Assembly (NCBI RefSeq): GCF_010500215.1
Contig: NZ_JAAGOY010000007.1
Coordinates: 248,001-312,000 of the forward strand
Reading direction: 5' to 3'
Length of the DNA stretch: 64,000 bases
Source of the DNA: Aliiroseovarius sp. PrR006
Lineage (GTDB): Bacteria > Pseudomonadota > Alphaproteobacteria > Rhodobacterales > Rhodobacteraceae
Shown here: positions 43,516 through 53,051 of the stretch, piece after piece
Layout of the letters: each line of letters starts with the position of its first letter
Numbering within the stretch: the first letter of the stretch is position 1
The notes under the pieces: model-generated
The model's input: the letters and a program-made list of their open reading frames with translations, nothing else
Databases searched by the model: none
Told to the model about the DNA's origin: nothing
Program-made: the position numbers and the translations under genes

Positions 43516-44808
43516 TTAATGCGCTGCTGGTTGCATTTTGCGCGGTTTCGGGCCGCCGGTTGCCCAGTCCAACAGCTCGACCGTGTGGACCACGGGAATG
43601 CCCGTGCCTGATCCGATCTGCATCATGCAGCCAATGTTCCCCGCCGCGATGATTTCCGGCGACTTGGCTTCCAAATTGGCCACCTTACGCTTTTTCAGCT
43701 CTTTCGAGATCTCGGGCTGCATCAGGTTATAGGTCCCTGCCGAGCCACAGCAGAGATGCGGGTCGGCAGGCTCGACCACCTCGAACCCGGCTTTTTTCAG
43801 CAGCGTTTTCGGATGGGTTTTCACCTGCTGTCCATGCTGAAGGCTACAGGCCGAGTGATAGGCCACCCGCAGCTCCATCTGCGCCTCGGGCAGGTCCAGC
43901 GTCATCAAAAGCTCGCTGATATCCATCGCCATGTCCGACACCGCTGCCGCATCTTCGGCCAGCGCGGCGTTTCGGAACATGAAGCCGTAATCCTTCACCG
44001 TGGTGCCACAGCCCGAGGTGTTGATCACAATTGCGTCCAGACCATCGCCGCGCTTTTCGCGCATCCACGCGTTGATATTCGCCGCCGCCTGTGCGTGGCT
44101 TTGATCTTCTTTGCCCATGTGATGGGTCAGCGCGCCACAGCAACCCATGCCCTTGGCCACGACCACTTTGCAGCCAAGCCGGGTCAGTAGGCGAATGGTG
44201 GCGTCGTTGATATCCGTGTCCAGCGCCTTCTGTGCACAGCCGGTCAGCAGCGCCACACGCTTTTTGCGCTGTCCTTTCGCGGGAAACACCTGCGGCGCGT
44301 CATTGGCGGATTTGCGCGGCAGCTTCGGCGGCGCCATTTCCAGCATCGCTTCCAGACGGGGATCAGGCATGAACTTGCGCAAGGGCCGCGCCAGCCGCGC
44401 GCCTTGCATCGCCAGCCGGAACCGGCCCGGATAAGGGATCACCTGCGCCAGCGTCCAACGCAGCAGCCGATCAAACAGCGGACGTTTATAGGTCTTTTCG
44501 ATATGCGCACGGGCGTGGTCGATCAGATGCATGTAATGCACGCCCGACGGGCAGGTCGACATGCAGGCCAGACAGGACAGGCACTTGTCCACATGCTCGA
44601 CCGTTTTCCTGTCGGCAGGGCGCCCGGCCTCCAGCATATCCTTGATCAGATAGATCCGGCCACGAGGGCTGTCCAATTCGTCCCCAAGCACCTGATAGCT
44701 GGGACAGGTCGCGGTACAAAACCCGCAATGGACGCAAGACCGCAAGATCTCGTTCGCGCGTTCGATGGCTGGGTCTTTCAACTGCTCGGGCGTGAAATGG
44801 GTCTGCAT
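43516..44808 (-). CDS. glcF: Glycolate oxidase iron-sulfur subunit
   Basis: A 430-residue subunit with two 4Fe-4S motifs near the N-terminus (CVHCGFCTATCP and CLSCLACMSTCP) and two CCG-type domains (GMGCCGALTHH, HLCCGSAGTY) that bind further clusters. It passes electrons from glycolate oxidation to the quinone pool. It lies 3 bases after glcE. It is the last gene of glcDEF on the minus strand. Confidence 0.93.
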   Translation of the reverse strand: MQTHFTPEQLKDPAIERANEILRSCVHCGFCTATCPSYQVLGDELDSPRGRIYLIKDMLEAGRPADRKTVEHVDKCLSCLACMSTCPSGVHYMHLIDHARAHIEKTYKRPLFDRLLRWTLAQVIPYPGRFRLAMQGARLARPLRKFMPDPRLEAMLEMAPPKLPRKSANDAPQVFPAKGQRKKRVALLTGCAQKALDTDINDATIRLLTRLGCKVVVAKGMGCCGALTHHMGKEDQSHAQAAANINAWMREKRGDGLDAIVINTSGCGTTVKDYGFMFRNAALAEDAAAVSDMAMDISELLMTLDLPEAQMELRVAYHSACSLQHGQQVKTHPKTLLKKAGFEVVEPADPHLCCGSAGTYNLMQPEISKELKKRKVANLEAKSPEIIAAGNIGCMMQIGSGTGIPVVHTVELLDWATGGPKPRKMQPAAH

Positions 44809-44811
44809 GGC

Positions 44812-45942
44812 TTAGGCTCCCATCAGGCCGGGATTGAGGATCCCGCGCGGGTCGAATTTTTGGCGAAGACCGCGGGTCAGGGCGGCAATCGGGGTGGGTT
44901 CGGGCTGGAACACGGGAACGGTTGCACGCACATCTGCTGGCGCGTGCACCAAGGTTGCGTGACCGCCCAGCTTTGCCAGCTCGGCCCGCACGCGCGCGGC
45001 GCCTGCATCGGGTTGATCCGCGACGTGCAGCCAAACAAGACCTCCGCCCCAGTCATAGGTTGCGTCCGGCGACAGGTCGTCCAACGCCGCCACCAGACGT
45101 GGCCCGTCCGAGGGTTTGATCGAGAGGCGCCAGACGGCCCCATCACGCCCCGCAAACGCACTAACGTCCCGGATCCGTGCCCAGATGTCGGACGAAGCGG
45201 CACCCGACACCGGTTGGAAACCCGCCAGCACGCCCTTCGCCAGCTCTGCCGCGCGATACGCGACCGAGGCCTCAAGCCCCTCGATCCGCACAAAGGTCTT
45301 TCCTTCCGAGAACGCAGCCCCCGTTACGTCGAAGGGCGAGCCCAGCGCGGCAGACAAGCTTTCAACCGCCTGCGCAGCGGTTTGGCCGTCGCCCACCAAC
45401 GTGGTTTCGGTTTCAGGAATGGCCATGACTTTCAGGCTGATCTCGGTCATCACGCCCAACGTGCCCCAACTGCCCGCCATCAGTTTGACCAGATCATAGC
45501 CCGTGACGTTCTTCATGACGCGCCCGCCATTTTTCAAAACACGCCCAGCGCCGTCTACAAACCGTACGCCAAGGCAGAAATCCCGTGCGGCGCCGACCTG
45601 AATGCGGCGCGGGCCTGACGCGTTGGTCGCCACAATACCACCGATGGTCGACGCGCCCTCGGTGCCCAGTAGCCCGCGCAGATCGGTTGGCTCGAACGCC
45701 AGCCGTTGCCCATCCTTGGCCAGAAGTGCGTCGATCTCGGCCAACGGCGTGCCCGCCTGTGCCACAAGGGTCAGCGCGCCCGGCTCATAGAGCGTCACGC
45801 CCGACAGCCCAGCTGTAGAGACACGCGTCCCCTCAACCGGCGCGCCAATGTCGCGCGTCCCGCCACCTATGATCCGGATCGGCCCATCTGCCGTCTGGAT
45901 CAGATCGGACAGGTCTTGTTCACTTGTTGGAGTGTTGCTCAT
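44812..45942 (-). CDS. glcE: Glycolate oxidase FAD-binding subunit GlcE
   Basis: A 376-residue FAD-linked oxidase subunit. The PP-loop region RIIGGGTRDIGA and the segment GIVATNASGPRRIQVGAARDF are typical of GlcE, and the gene lies between glcD and glcF. With them it oxidises glycolate to glyoxylate; in marine bacteria this also uses algal glycolate. It is 38 bases after glcD. Confidence 0.92.
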   Translation of the reverse strand: MSNTPTSEQDLSDLIQTADGPIRIIGGGTRDIGAPVEGTRVSTAGLSGVTLYEPGALTLVAQAGTPLAEIDALLAKDGQRLAFEPTDLRGLLGTEGASTIGGIVATNASGPRRIQVGAARDFCLGVRFVDGAGRVLKNGGRVMKNVTGYDLVKLMAGSWGTLGVMTEISLKVMAIPETETTLVGDGQTAAQAVESLSAALGSPFDVTGAAFSEGKTFVRIEGLEASVAYRAAELAKGVLAGFQPVSGAASSDIWARIRDVSAFAGRDGAVWRLSIKPSDGPRLVAALDDLSPDATYDWGGGLVWLHVADQPDAGAARVRAELAKLGGHATLVHAPADVRATVPVFQPEPTPIAALTRGLRQKFDPRGILNPGLMGA

Positions 45943-45980
45943 GGTCTTGTCTCAAATCTCTGGGGGTGGGCGCAGAGCTT

Positions 45981-47414
45981 CTATCCGGCGCGTCGGGTTT
46001 CGGTGGCATCCAGTGGGAAAACCTTGGCCGGGTTCAGAAGCCAAGCGGGATCGAACACGTCTTTGACCTGCAACTGGATTTCTAAGTCGTCCGCGTCATA
46101 CTGCGACACCATAAGGTCGCGTTTCTCGACCCCGACACCGTGCTCGCCGGTCAGGCAGCCGCCAACCTCGACGCAGAGGCGCAGAATGTCGGCGCCAAAG
46201 GCCTCGCATTTCTCAAGGTCGCCGGGCTTGTTGGCATCAAACAGGATCAGCGGGTGCATGTTCCCGTCGCCTGCGTGGAACACGTTGCCCACGTCCAGCC
46301 CATAGTCTTTGCTCATCTCGCTGATGCGGCGCAGGACCAAAGGCAGCTCGGACACGGGGATCGTCCCGTCCAGACACATGTAGTCATTGATCTGCCCCAT
46401 CGCGCCAAAGGCGGATTTACGGCCCAGCCAGATTTTCGCACTTTCCTCGGCCGATGTGCTTTCGCGCACTTCGACCGGGTTGTGACGTGTGGCGATTTCG
46501 ACAATGCGGCTCAGCTGATCGTCGATCTCGGCATCGGACCCTTCGACCTCGATAATCAGAAGCGCTTCGCAGTCGGGATAGCCCGCGCCAGCGAACGCCT
46601 CGGTCGCGCGGATGCAGGGGCGATCCATGAACTCGATCGCGACGGGCAGAATGCCGGATTTGATGATGTCAGACACGCAATGGCCCGCGACTTCGTTGCT
46701 GTCGAACCCGACCAGTACTGGCCGCGCCCCTTCAGGCTTAGCCAGAATACGCAAGGTCGCTTCGGTCACGATGCCAAGCTGACCTTCGGAGCCGCAGATC
46801 AGTCCCAGCAAGTCCAATCCGCCTGCATCCAGATGTGCGCCGCCGATCTCGACCACCTCGCCATCGGACATAACCATGGTCACACCCATCAAGTTGTTGG
46901 TGGTTACGCCGTATTTCAAACAATGCGCCCCGCCCGAGTTCATTCCGATATTCCCTGCAATCGCACAGGCCAGCTGCGAAGACGGATCTGGAGCGTAGAA
47001 GAACCCGTCTTCTTCAACGGCACCCGTGACGGATAGGTTGGTGCGGCCCGACTGCACGCGGATGAACCGGTTATCATAGTCGGTTTCCAGCACGTCATTC
47101 AAACGCGCGACGCCAAGGATCACACTGTCTGCCGTGGGCAGCGCGCCACCCGCAAGCGACGTTCCTGCCCCGCGCGGCACAACGGGCACGCCTTCCTCAA
47201 AGCAAATGCGCATGACCGCCGACACCTCGTCGGTCGTGGCGGGCAGAACAGCGCAGAGCGGCGGGCATTTGTAAGCCGTCAACGCATCACATTCATAGGC
47301 ACGGGTCTGGATCGGATCATGCACCACAGCCCCGACGGGCAACACAGATTGCAACCGTGCAACGATGTGATCTTTGCGCGCAAGAATGCGGGAATTCGGG
47401 TCTGGCATCTGCAT
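45981..47414 (-). CDS. glcD: Glycolate oxidase FAD subunit GlcD
   Basis: A 477-residue FAD-linked oxidase. VVPRGAGTSLAGGALP is the FAD-binding loop, followed by AIAGNIGMNSGGAHCLKYG; the C-terminus has HAGDGNMHPLILFD and GEHGVGVEKRDLM, typical of GlcD. It carries the catalytic site for glycolate (D-lactate is a side substrate). GGAGGG lies just upstream of ATG 47414; the longer frame to 47630 is spurious. An inverted repeat lies 18 bases upstream and may be an operator. Confidence 0.95.
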   Translation of the reverse strand: MQMPDPNSRILARKDHIVARLQSVLPVGAVVHDPIQTRAYECDALTAYKCPPLCAVLPATTDEVSAVMRICFEEGVPVVPRGAGTSLAGGALPTADSVILGVARLNDVLETDYDNRFIRVQSGRTNLSVTGAVEEDGFFYAPDPSSQLACAIAGNIGMNSGGAHCLKYGVTTNNLMGVTMVMSDGEVVEIGGAHLDAGGLDLLGLICGSEGQLGIVTEATLRILAKPEGARPVLVGFDSNEVAGHCVSDIIKSGILPVAIEFMDRPCIRATEAFAGAGYPDCEALLIIEVEGSDAEIDDQLSRIVEIATRHNPVEVRESTSAEESAKIWLGRKSAFGAMGQINDYMCLDGTIPVSELPLVLRRISEMSKDYGLDVGNVFHAGDGNMHPLILFDANKPGDLEKCEAFGADILRLCVEVGGCLTGEHGVGVEKRDLMVSQYDADDLEIQLQVKDVFDPAWLLNPAKVFPLDATETRRAG

Positions 47415-47432
47415 AGGATTCCCTCCGAGACT

Positions 47433-47459
47433 AAATTGGTAAGAAAATATAACCAATTT
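47433..47459. promoter_or_regulatory. Inverted repeat upstream of glcD
   Basis: AAATTGGT and ACCAATTT are perfect 8-base arms separated by 11 bases, 18 bases before the glcD start in an AT-rich 86-base gap. It may bind a regulator of the glycolate genes. The TGGT/ACCA core recalls GntR operators, but their usual spacer is only about 3 bases. Confidence 0.45.
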
Positions 47460-47500
47460 TTTCACTTTAGCAACAGCAAGGAAACGCTTATGCGTGAGAC

Positions 47501-48199
47501 ATGACCCTTGCAGAGCGTTTCTCATTATTTTCGATGCTTGATCTGGGCGCTGTTGCTTTGATCCTATTGGCTTGGGTCGCAATCGGGTGGCGCATTGAAA
47601 GCGCCACAGGTGAAAAACAATCCGTGTCAAAGATTGTGGCCCAGTATCGGCGCGACTGGATGGTACAGTTCGTCACGCGCCAACCACGCATTTTTGACAG
47701 CGCAATCCTGTCCAGCTTGCGACAAGGGGCAAGCTTCTTCGCCTCGGCCACAATGATCGCCACAGGCGGCGGGCTGGCCCTGCTTGGCAATACCGAGCGG
47801 TTACGCGGAGTTGCCCACGACCTGACCCAAACCAGCGCACCAGAATTGGTATGGGAGGTCAAAATCCTTCTGGTCATCCTGTTTCTAGCCAATGCGTTTC
47901 TGAAATTTGTCTGGTCGCACCGGCTTTTTGGGTATTGCGCAGTGGTCATGGCGTCGGTGCCCAACGACGAAACCGACCCAACCGCCCTGCCCCGCGCGCG
48001 AAAGGCTGGCGAGATCAACATCACTGCGGCGCGTAGTTTCAACCGGGGTCTACGTTCGGTCTATTTCTCGATGGCGGCGTTGGCATGGCTCATTGGACCA
48101 GTCAGCCTGATCGTCGCGACACTTTTCACATTCGCGGTCCTGTGGCGGCGCGAGTTTTCATCGCAATCCCGCGCGGTGCTGATGAAGCCTGACGTCTAG
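47501..48199 (+). CDS. DUF599 family membrane protein
   Basis: A 232-residue protein with four likely membrane helices (LGAVALILLAWVAIGWRI; GASFFASATMIATGGGLALL; KILLVILFLANAFLKFVW; YFSMAALAWLIGPVSLIV). RRDWM near residue 48 and FNRGLRSVYF are conserved-looking features of the DUF599 family, whose function is unknown. The stop overlaps the convergent amidotransferase-like gene by four bases. Divergent from glcD. Confidence 0.8.
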   Translation: MTLAERFSLFSMLDLGAVALILLAWVAIGWRIESATGEKQSVSKIVAQYRRDWMVQFVTRQPRIFDSAILSSLRQGASFFASATMIATGGGLALLGNTERLRGVAHDLTQTSAPELVWEVKILLVILFLANAFLKFVWSHRLFGYCAVVMASVPNDETDPTALPRARKAGEINITAARSFNRGLRSVYFSMAALAWLIGPVSLIVATLFTFAVLWRREFSSQSRAVLMKPDV

Positions 48200-50289
48200 T
48201 TTGCAGGCTCGCCCCATCGCGCAGCACCTCGGCGACCTTCCCAAAGCCAAGCAAACACCAAAGCAAACGCGGCCAAAAACAGCATGGCCCACGGCGGCGC
48301 CAACGGACGCAAATGGATTGCCGTGGTGACATAAGCCTCGCGCGGGGTATATCCCAGCCATCCACGCCCCGATGCAGGTTGTCCCGCACGCACGGACCGC
48401 AAACTGGGCAAGCCATCTTCAATCCGCAACGCGGCCCCGCGGCTTGCCGCCAGCACGGGCTTTAACAAATCACCGCGCGCCAAAGGATTGCTGAACTCGA
48501 CCGACGTTGCTGCCCCACGGACCACAACCGTTGAAAGCTCGCCCTGCTCCACATGGAAAAGCCCCGTTGCCTCCGTTGTAAACTGCGCTTCAAACACGCC
48601 CGGGGCGCCTTGAGACAGAAATACCGGAATGCGCGCTCCGCCCGGGGCAGTGACAGTCACCTCGGGCAGTTCGGTCAGCATCGTATTGCGCCGGATCAAA
48701 AGACCTTCATCCGTTGCTACTGCCGAAAGCGCTTCTTCTTCCAGCTCGGGTTCGCGCATCAGCCAATGGGCGAGGCGGCGCAACAATTCCAACTGAGGTC
48801 CGCCGCCCTGATGCCCCCGCGCCCAAAGCCACGCATGATCTGACGCCAGAAGCGCCACGCGCCCTTCGTCACTGCGATCAACCATCAACAGCGGTGCGTC
48901 ATCTTCTGCGGACAGGATGACATGGCCCCGCATGGGAACGACCTCGACATGGCGCATCCATGGCCCCCAGCCCCCATCCGGCGCATGTTGCGACAACGCG
49001 CGGGTCACCGGGTGACGCTGACCGTCATCGGTGACGACGGGCTTATATGGCTCCTCGAACAAACGGCCCGTCGGGGTGGCGGGCAGAATGTCAGCAAGCC
49101 CGGTACGCGCAATGCTGTCAGCGCTGGCAAGCGATGGCCCTGCCGCGATCAGCACAGCGCCGCCCCGCTTCACATAGTCACGCACACTCGCCAGGTACCC
49201 ACCGGGCAGAATGCCGCGCAATTGATACCGATCGAAGATGATCAGATCGAATTCGTCGATCTTATCGATGAACAGCTCTTGCGTCGGAAACGCGATTAGG
49301 CTGAGTTCACTGACCGGCACGCCATCCTGTTTCTCAGGCGGGCGCAGAATGGTGAAATGCACCAGATCCACCGCGCTGTCCGACTTCAGCAGGTTGCGCC
49401 ACGTCCGCGTCCCCGGATGCGGCGTGCCCGAGATCAACAGCACCTGCAGGCGATCCCGCACGCCGTTCAGCTCGATCACCACCTCGTTGTTGCGCCCCGT
49501 CAGCTCGCCCTCTTCCACCGGAAGCGTCACATGGATCAGGTTTCGCCCCGCATGTTCCAGCGTCAGCGACATCACCATGTCTGCGCCGTCTGTCACCGGG
49601 ATATCCGCAAGGGGCGTGCCATCATGAGAGACGGACAGGAAGGCAGGGGGCAGTCCGCTGGGAGTGTTGCCAAGTGTCTCGATCTTCAGGCGCAGCTCGA
49701 TCTGCTCGCCCAGAATGGCAAAGGCCGGCGCCTCGGTGACGCTGACCCGCCGGTCCCAATCCGACACACGGCCCGAGATCATCGCATGCACGGGCACAGG
49801 CAGTCCGGGCGCGTTCTGCAGATCATGCACGACGCCATCCGTGATCAGCACCACCCCTGCCAGCCGGTTCGCGGGAAGCTCGGCCATCGCCTTTTTCAGG
49901 GCGGTCATCATGCGCGTCCCCTCGACCTCGCCTTCGGGGCCAAACTCGGACAGACGGCGCCACACCGCGTCGAGCGACGGTCGGGCGGCGATCTGTGCCA
50001 GCACATCTTCACGTGCCAGTCGGTTCTGCGCGGGGCGGTCTGACAAGGATTGCGAGGGGCTGTCATCCTCAAGCACCAACAAGATATCCGTCAGCGGATC
50101 GCGTTCCTCTTGCTGAAGCGACGGGCCGCAGAGCGCCGCCAGAAGCACCAGAGCAGCCACCGCACGCAACGCCCAACCGGACAGCCCACGCCACAGGGCC
50201 ACGGCAAGCGACACGGTCGCCAGCGCCGCCAACAGGGCAATCAATAACCACGGCAGGCCGGGCGCGAACTGAAGCGACAGCACACTCAT
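48196..50289 (-). CDS. Membrane protein with amidotransferase-like domain, last gene of the MoxR cluster
   Basis: A 697-residue protein with two N-terminal membrane helices (GLPWLLIALLAALATVSLAV; LRAVAALVLLAALCGPSL), a large soluble domain, and a C-terminal helix (PPWAMLFLAAFALVFAWLW). Around residue 370, YVKRGGAVLIAAGPSLA resembles the class I glutamine amidotransferase fold seen in such cluster proteins; a full catalytic triad is not obvious. It starts within four bases of the DUF4159 stop, so it is coupled. It may help assemble or regulate an envelope complex with MoxR (inference). Confidence 0.7.
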   Translation of the reverse strand: MSVLSLQFAPGLPWLLIALLAALATVSLAVALWRGLSGWALRAVAALVLLAALCGPSLQQEERDPLTDILLVLEDDSPSQSLSDRPAQNRLAREDVLAQIAARPSLDAVWRRLSEFGPEGEVEGTRMMTALKKAMAELPANRLAGVVLITDGVVHDLQNAPGLPVPVHAMISGRVSDWDRRVSVTEAPAFAILGEQIELRLKIETLGNTPSGLPPAFLSVSHDGTPLADIPVTDGADMVMSLTLEHAGRNLIHVTLPVEEGELTGRNNEVVIELNGVRDRLQVLLISGTPHPGTRTWRNLLKSDSAVDLVHFTILRPPEKQDGVPVSELSLIAFPTQELFIDKIDEFDLIIFDRYQLRGILPGGYLASVRDYVKRGGAVLIAAGPSLASADSIARTGLADILPATPTGRLFEEPYKPVVTDDGQRHPVTRALSQHAPDGGWGPWMRHVEVVPMRGHVILSAEDDAPLLMVDRSDEGRVALLASDHAWLWARGHQGGGPQLELLRRLAHWLMREPELEEEALSAVATDEGLLIRRNTMLTELPEVTVTAPGGARIPVFLSQGAPGVFEAQFTTEATGLFHVEQGELSTVVVRGAATSVEFSNPLARGDLLKPVLAASRGAALRIEDGLPSLRSVRAGQPASGRGWLGYTPREAYVTTAIHLRPLAPPWAMLFLAAFALVFAWLWEGRRGAARWGEPAN

Positions 50290-53051
50290 TCACCCAACCT
50301 TTGCAAAAGCGCAGGCACGTGGACCTGGTCTGATTTGTAGTTTCCGGTCAGCACATGCATCACCAGATTGACCCCAAACCGCACGGCCATTTCGCGCTGC
50401 CGTTCCCCCGCCTGCCCACGGCCCACCGGAAACATCGGGCGCCCATCCTCGCGAATAGCCCAGGCGCTTGCCCAGTCATTTCCACCGACAACCACCGGCG
50501 TCACACCGTCGTTCAAATTGCGAAACGGCATCCCTTCGGCGCGTTCGGCATTGAGGGGAGGCGCCTCGGCCCAGACGGGGCCTCGGCTGCGGCCGGGAAA
50601 CTCTTGCAGCAGGTAAAAGCTGCGGGTCAGAACGTGGTCATGCGGCACCTGATCCAGAAGCGGCAGGTTCAACGGCAAGGCCACCGCGCGCAGGCGACGA
50701 CTGGCGGGCGAGTTGCCCCCAGTCGCCGCATCGCGCGTGTCAAACAGGATCAGCCCGCCCGCCGCCAGATAGCGTTTCAGGCGCAGGATCGCGTCAGGGC
50801 TGGGGATGGGCGTGGTGTCCGTTAGGGGCCAATAGAGCAGCGGATAGACGGACAGGTCATCGACTTCGACGTCCACGCCCACGGGTCGCGCGGGCTCGAC
50901 CGAGGTGCGCAGGAACAGTTGATCCGACAGGCCCAAAAGACCTGCGCGGGCAATCTGATCGACGGCGGGATCTCCGCTTTTCACGTGAGCAAGCGTAACG
51001 ATGCTGGCGGCGTCCAAGACACTGGGGGGCGTGTCTGTCTGGGCTTCAGAAAACTGCGACGTGGAGAGCAGGACGAGACCCGCAGCCACACCCGTCGCTA
51101 CCCGTCGCGCGCTCGGCAACAGCCGTCCCGCCAGCCAAAGCGTCAGCAGGATGTCCAGCGCGCCCAACACCAGCGCCAATGCCAGCAACCAAGGACCGAA
51201 CGCCTGCTGGGTCTTTTCGACCTGCCAACTGGGCGTCAGATTTGCGGGCCAGTCAGCACGCGTAAGCACGCTGTCTGCGCGCAGCACATTCACCGCCTGC
51301 ACCCGGTCCCCATCCGCATAAAGCCCCGGCGGAAGATCAGGCCCGGCGGGATCCGCCAGTTTCGGCCCCGGCACACCCGCAACCGCATCTTGCGGCGACA
51401 GCTGGCCGAACCCGTCTAGCACATGAATGGCAACCCATGTTGTCCCCTTCAGCGCCGCGCCGTCGCGCACGCTGCCCTGAGACGATACCGCCAGCCGCTC
51501 CAGCATCTGCACGAACAGCCCCGAGAACGGCAGCGACGACCATTCAGCATTGGCCGAGACATGGAATAACACCACCTGCCCCGCGCCCAGCGCCCGGCGG
51601 GTAACGATGGGGGTGCCGTCAGACAGCGTGGCGATGGTGCGGTCCGCCAGATCCGGCCCGGGCTGGGCGAGGATCTGTGCCTCGATCTGCACATCATCGG
51701 GCACGGGAAGCCCAAAGAACGGCGAGTCTTCTGCGAACGGCGCCAAGGCGCGCGGATCACCCCAGCTCATCGCGCCACCAACCACACGGCCACCAGCACG
51801 CAGGCGCACGGGCAGCAGCGTGTCCTCCTCTCCATGCCCTAGATCTGAAGACGCCAGTTGTGGACCCGCGAACCGCAGCAAAAGCCCGCCGTCCGTGACC
51901 CAATCGTTCAAAGCCGCGCGATCCGCATCCGAAAAGCTGGCCACATCGGGTAGGATGATCACATCAGGACCCGCCTTGATCAGCTCGGACAGCGCGGGCA
52001 GCTCGATGGTTTCAGCGGTCGTCACCAGCGCCTCGCGCAGGTAGTGCAGCGGCGACAGCAGTTCCAGCCCTTCACGCTCGCCCACTGTGTTCAGCAGAGC
52101 GACCCGACGGCGGCGCAGGCTGTCATCAGCTAGGGTGACGGCCCCGGCGGCCCGATGATCCGCGATCTGCATGCGGTCGATCCGATTACGGAGTTCGCTT
52201 GGGACGGTCAACCGCAGCTCGGTCCGATTGGCCCCGCTGTCGAACGCGACCGGGGCTGAAAGCAACACGCGTTCAATTCCCTCCGGGTCCGGTCCAAGGG
52301 CCTCAACCGTCAGTTCAGTTGCAGGGGCGGGGCCGGTGGACAGCACCGACAACACCAGATCACCGCCATCCAATGTGGCAGGGAGAAGGCCAAACCGGGC
52401 CGCGGGAGGCTCTAACACCTCCAACGCGCCCATTTGTTCGAAAAATGAAATTAGACCACTTCGTCCCGCTCGCTTGACGCCATCCGAAATCCACAACACA
52501 TCCGCAGATCCCTGCGCCTGTGCCCAGTCCCTTGTGACCGCATAAGGGACATCCCACGCCACCGGAGACTGCCCCGGAAGCGCGGTCATCCACGCGTCTG
52601 CCGTCTGCCACACGGTGACCTGATCGACATCCTCCTGCCCCACAGAACTCGCCATAACAACGGAAACCGGGCGCGCAGCCGCCTGTGCTTTCTCAAGCCG
52701 GGCGTCGATCACCTGCATTCGCTGGGACCAGTCCGACGCGGCTTGCCAGTAGTCATCCACAAAGATTAGAAGTCGCCCAGTTCTGTTTAGTGAGTCCCCC
52801 GAATTCAGAACCGGACCCGCAAATCCGATGATCATCGCGGCCACCGCCAAAAGTCGCAAAAATAGAAGCCACCATGGCGTGCGATCCGCCTGAGCGGTCT
52901 TGTCTTCCAACCCCAAAAGCAATGTGACCGCTGGGAAAACCTGTTTACGCGGCGCAGGCGGCACGGCACGCAGAAGCCACCAAATCACCGGCAGCGCGAT
53001 AAGCCCCAGCAAGAGCAGAGGCGCGGTGAAGCCTATGCCGAATAAGCTCAC
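50286..53051 (-). CDS. DUF4159 domain membrane protein (BatA-like N-terminus)
   Basis: A 921-residue protein. The N-terminus has the BatA-like start FGIGFTAPLLLLGLIALPV and a second helix; a von Willebrand-like and beta-rich middle follows. Later, WLLALALVLGALDILLTLWL forms another helix, and the end (about 690-921) is the DUF4159 domain (YPLLYWPLTDTTPIPSPDAI). The start is GTG 53051, overlapping the DUF58 stop. The family is found with MoxR and DUF58 in alphaproteobacteria, but its role is not known. Confidence 0.8.
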   Translation of the reverse strand: MSLFGIGFTAPLLLLGLIALPVIWWLLRAVPPAPRKQVFPAVTLLLGLEDKTAQADRTPWWLLFLRLLAVAAMIIGFAGPVLNSGDSLNRTGRLLIFVDDYWQAASDWSQRMQVIDARLEKAQAAARPVSVVMASSVGQEDVDQVTVWQTADAWMTALPGQSPVAWDVPYAVTRDWAQAQGSADVLWISDGVKRAGRSGLISFFEQMGALEVLEPPAARFGLLPATLDGGDLVLSVLSTGPAPATELTVEALGPDPEGIERVLLSAPVAFDSGANRTELRLTVPSELRNRIDRMQIADHRAAGAVTLADDSLRRRRVALLNTVGEREGLELLSPLHYLREALVTTAETIELPALSELIKAGPDVIILPDVASFSDADRAALNDWVTDGGLLLRFAGPQLASSDLGHGEEDTLLPVRLRAGGRVVGGAMSWGDPRALAPFAEDSPFFGLPVPDDVQIEAQILAQPGPDLADRTIATLSDGTPIVTRRALGAGQVVLFHVSANAEWSSLPFSGLFVQMLERLAVSSQGSVRDGAALKGTTWVAIHVLDGFGQLSPQDAVAGVPGPKLADPAGPDLPPGLYADGDRVQAVNVLRADSVLTRADWPANLTPSWQVEKTQQAFGPWLLALALVLGALDILLTLWLAGRLLPSARRVATGVAAGLVLLSTSQFSEAQTDTPPSVLDAASIVTLAHVKSGDPAVDQIARAGLLGLSDQLFLRTSVEPARPVGVDVEVDDLSVYPLLYWPLTDTTPIPSPDAILRLKRYLAAGGLILFDTRDAATGGNSPASRRLRAVALPLNLPLLDQVPHDHVLTRSFYLLQEFPGRSRGPVWAEAPPLNAERAEGMPFRNLNDGVTPVVVGGNDWASAWAIREDGRPMFPVGRGQAGERQREMAVRFGVNLVMHVLTGNYKSDQVHVPALLQRLGE

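Noticed and set aside
44404-45618. Plus-strand 404-codon frame across glcF and glcE
   Set aside because: It spans two opposite-strand genes with iron-sulfur and FAD motifs, and has no coherent domain.
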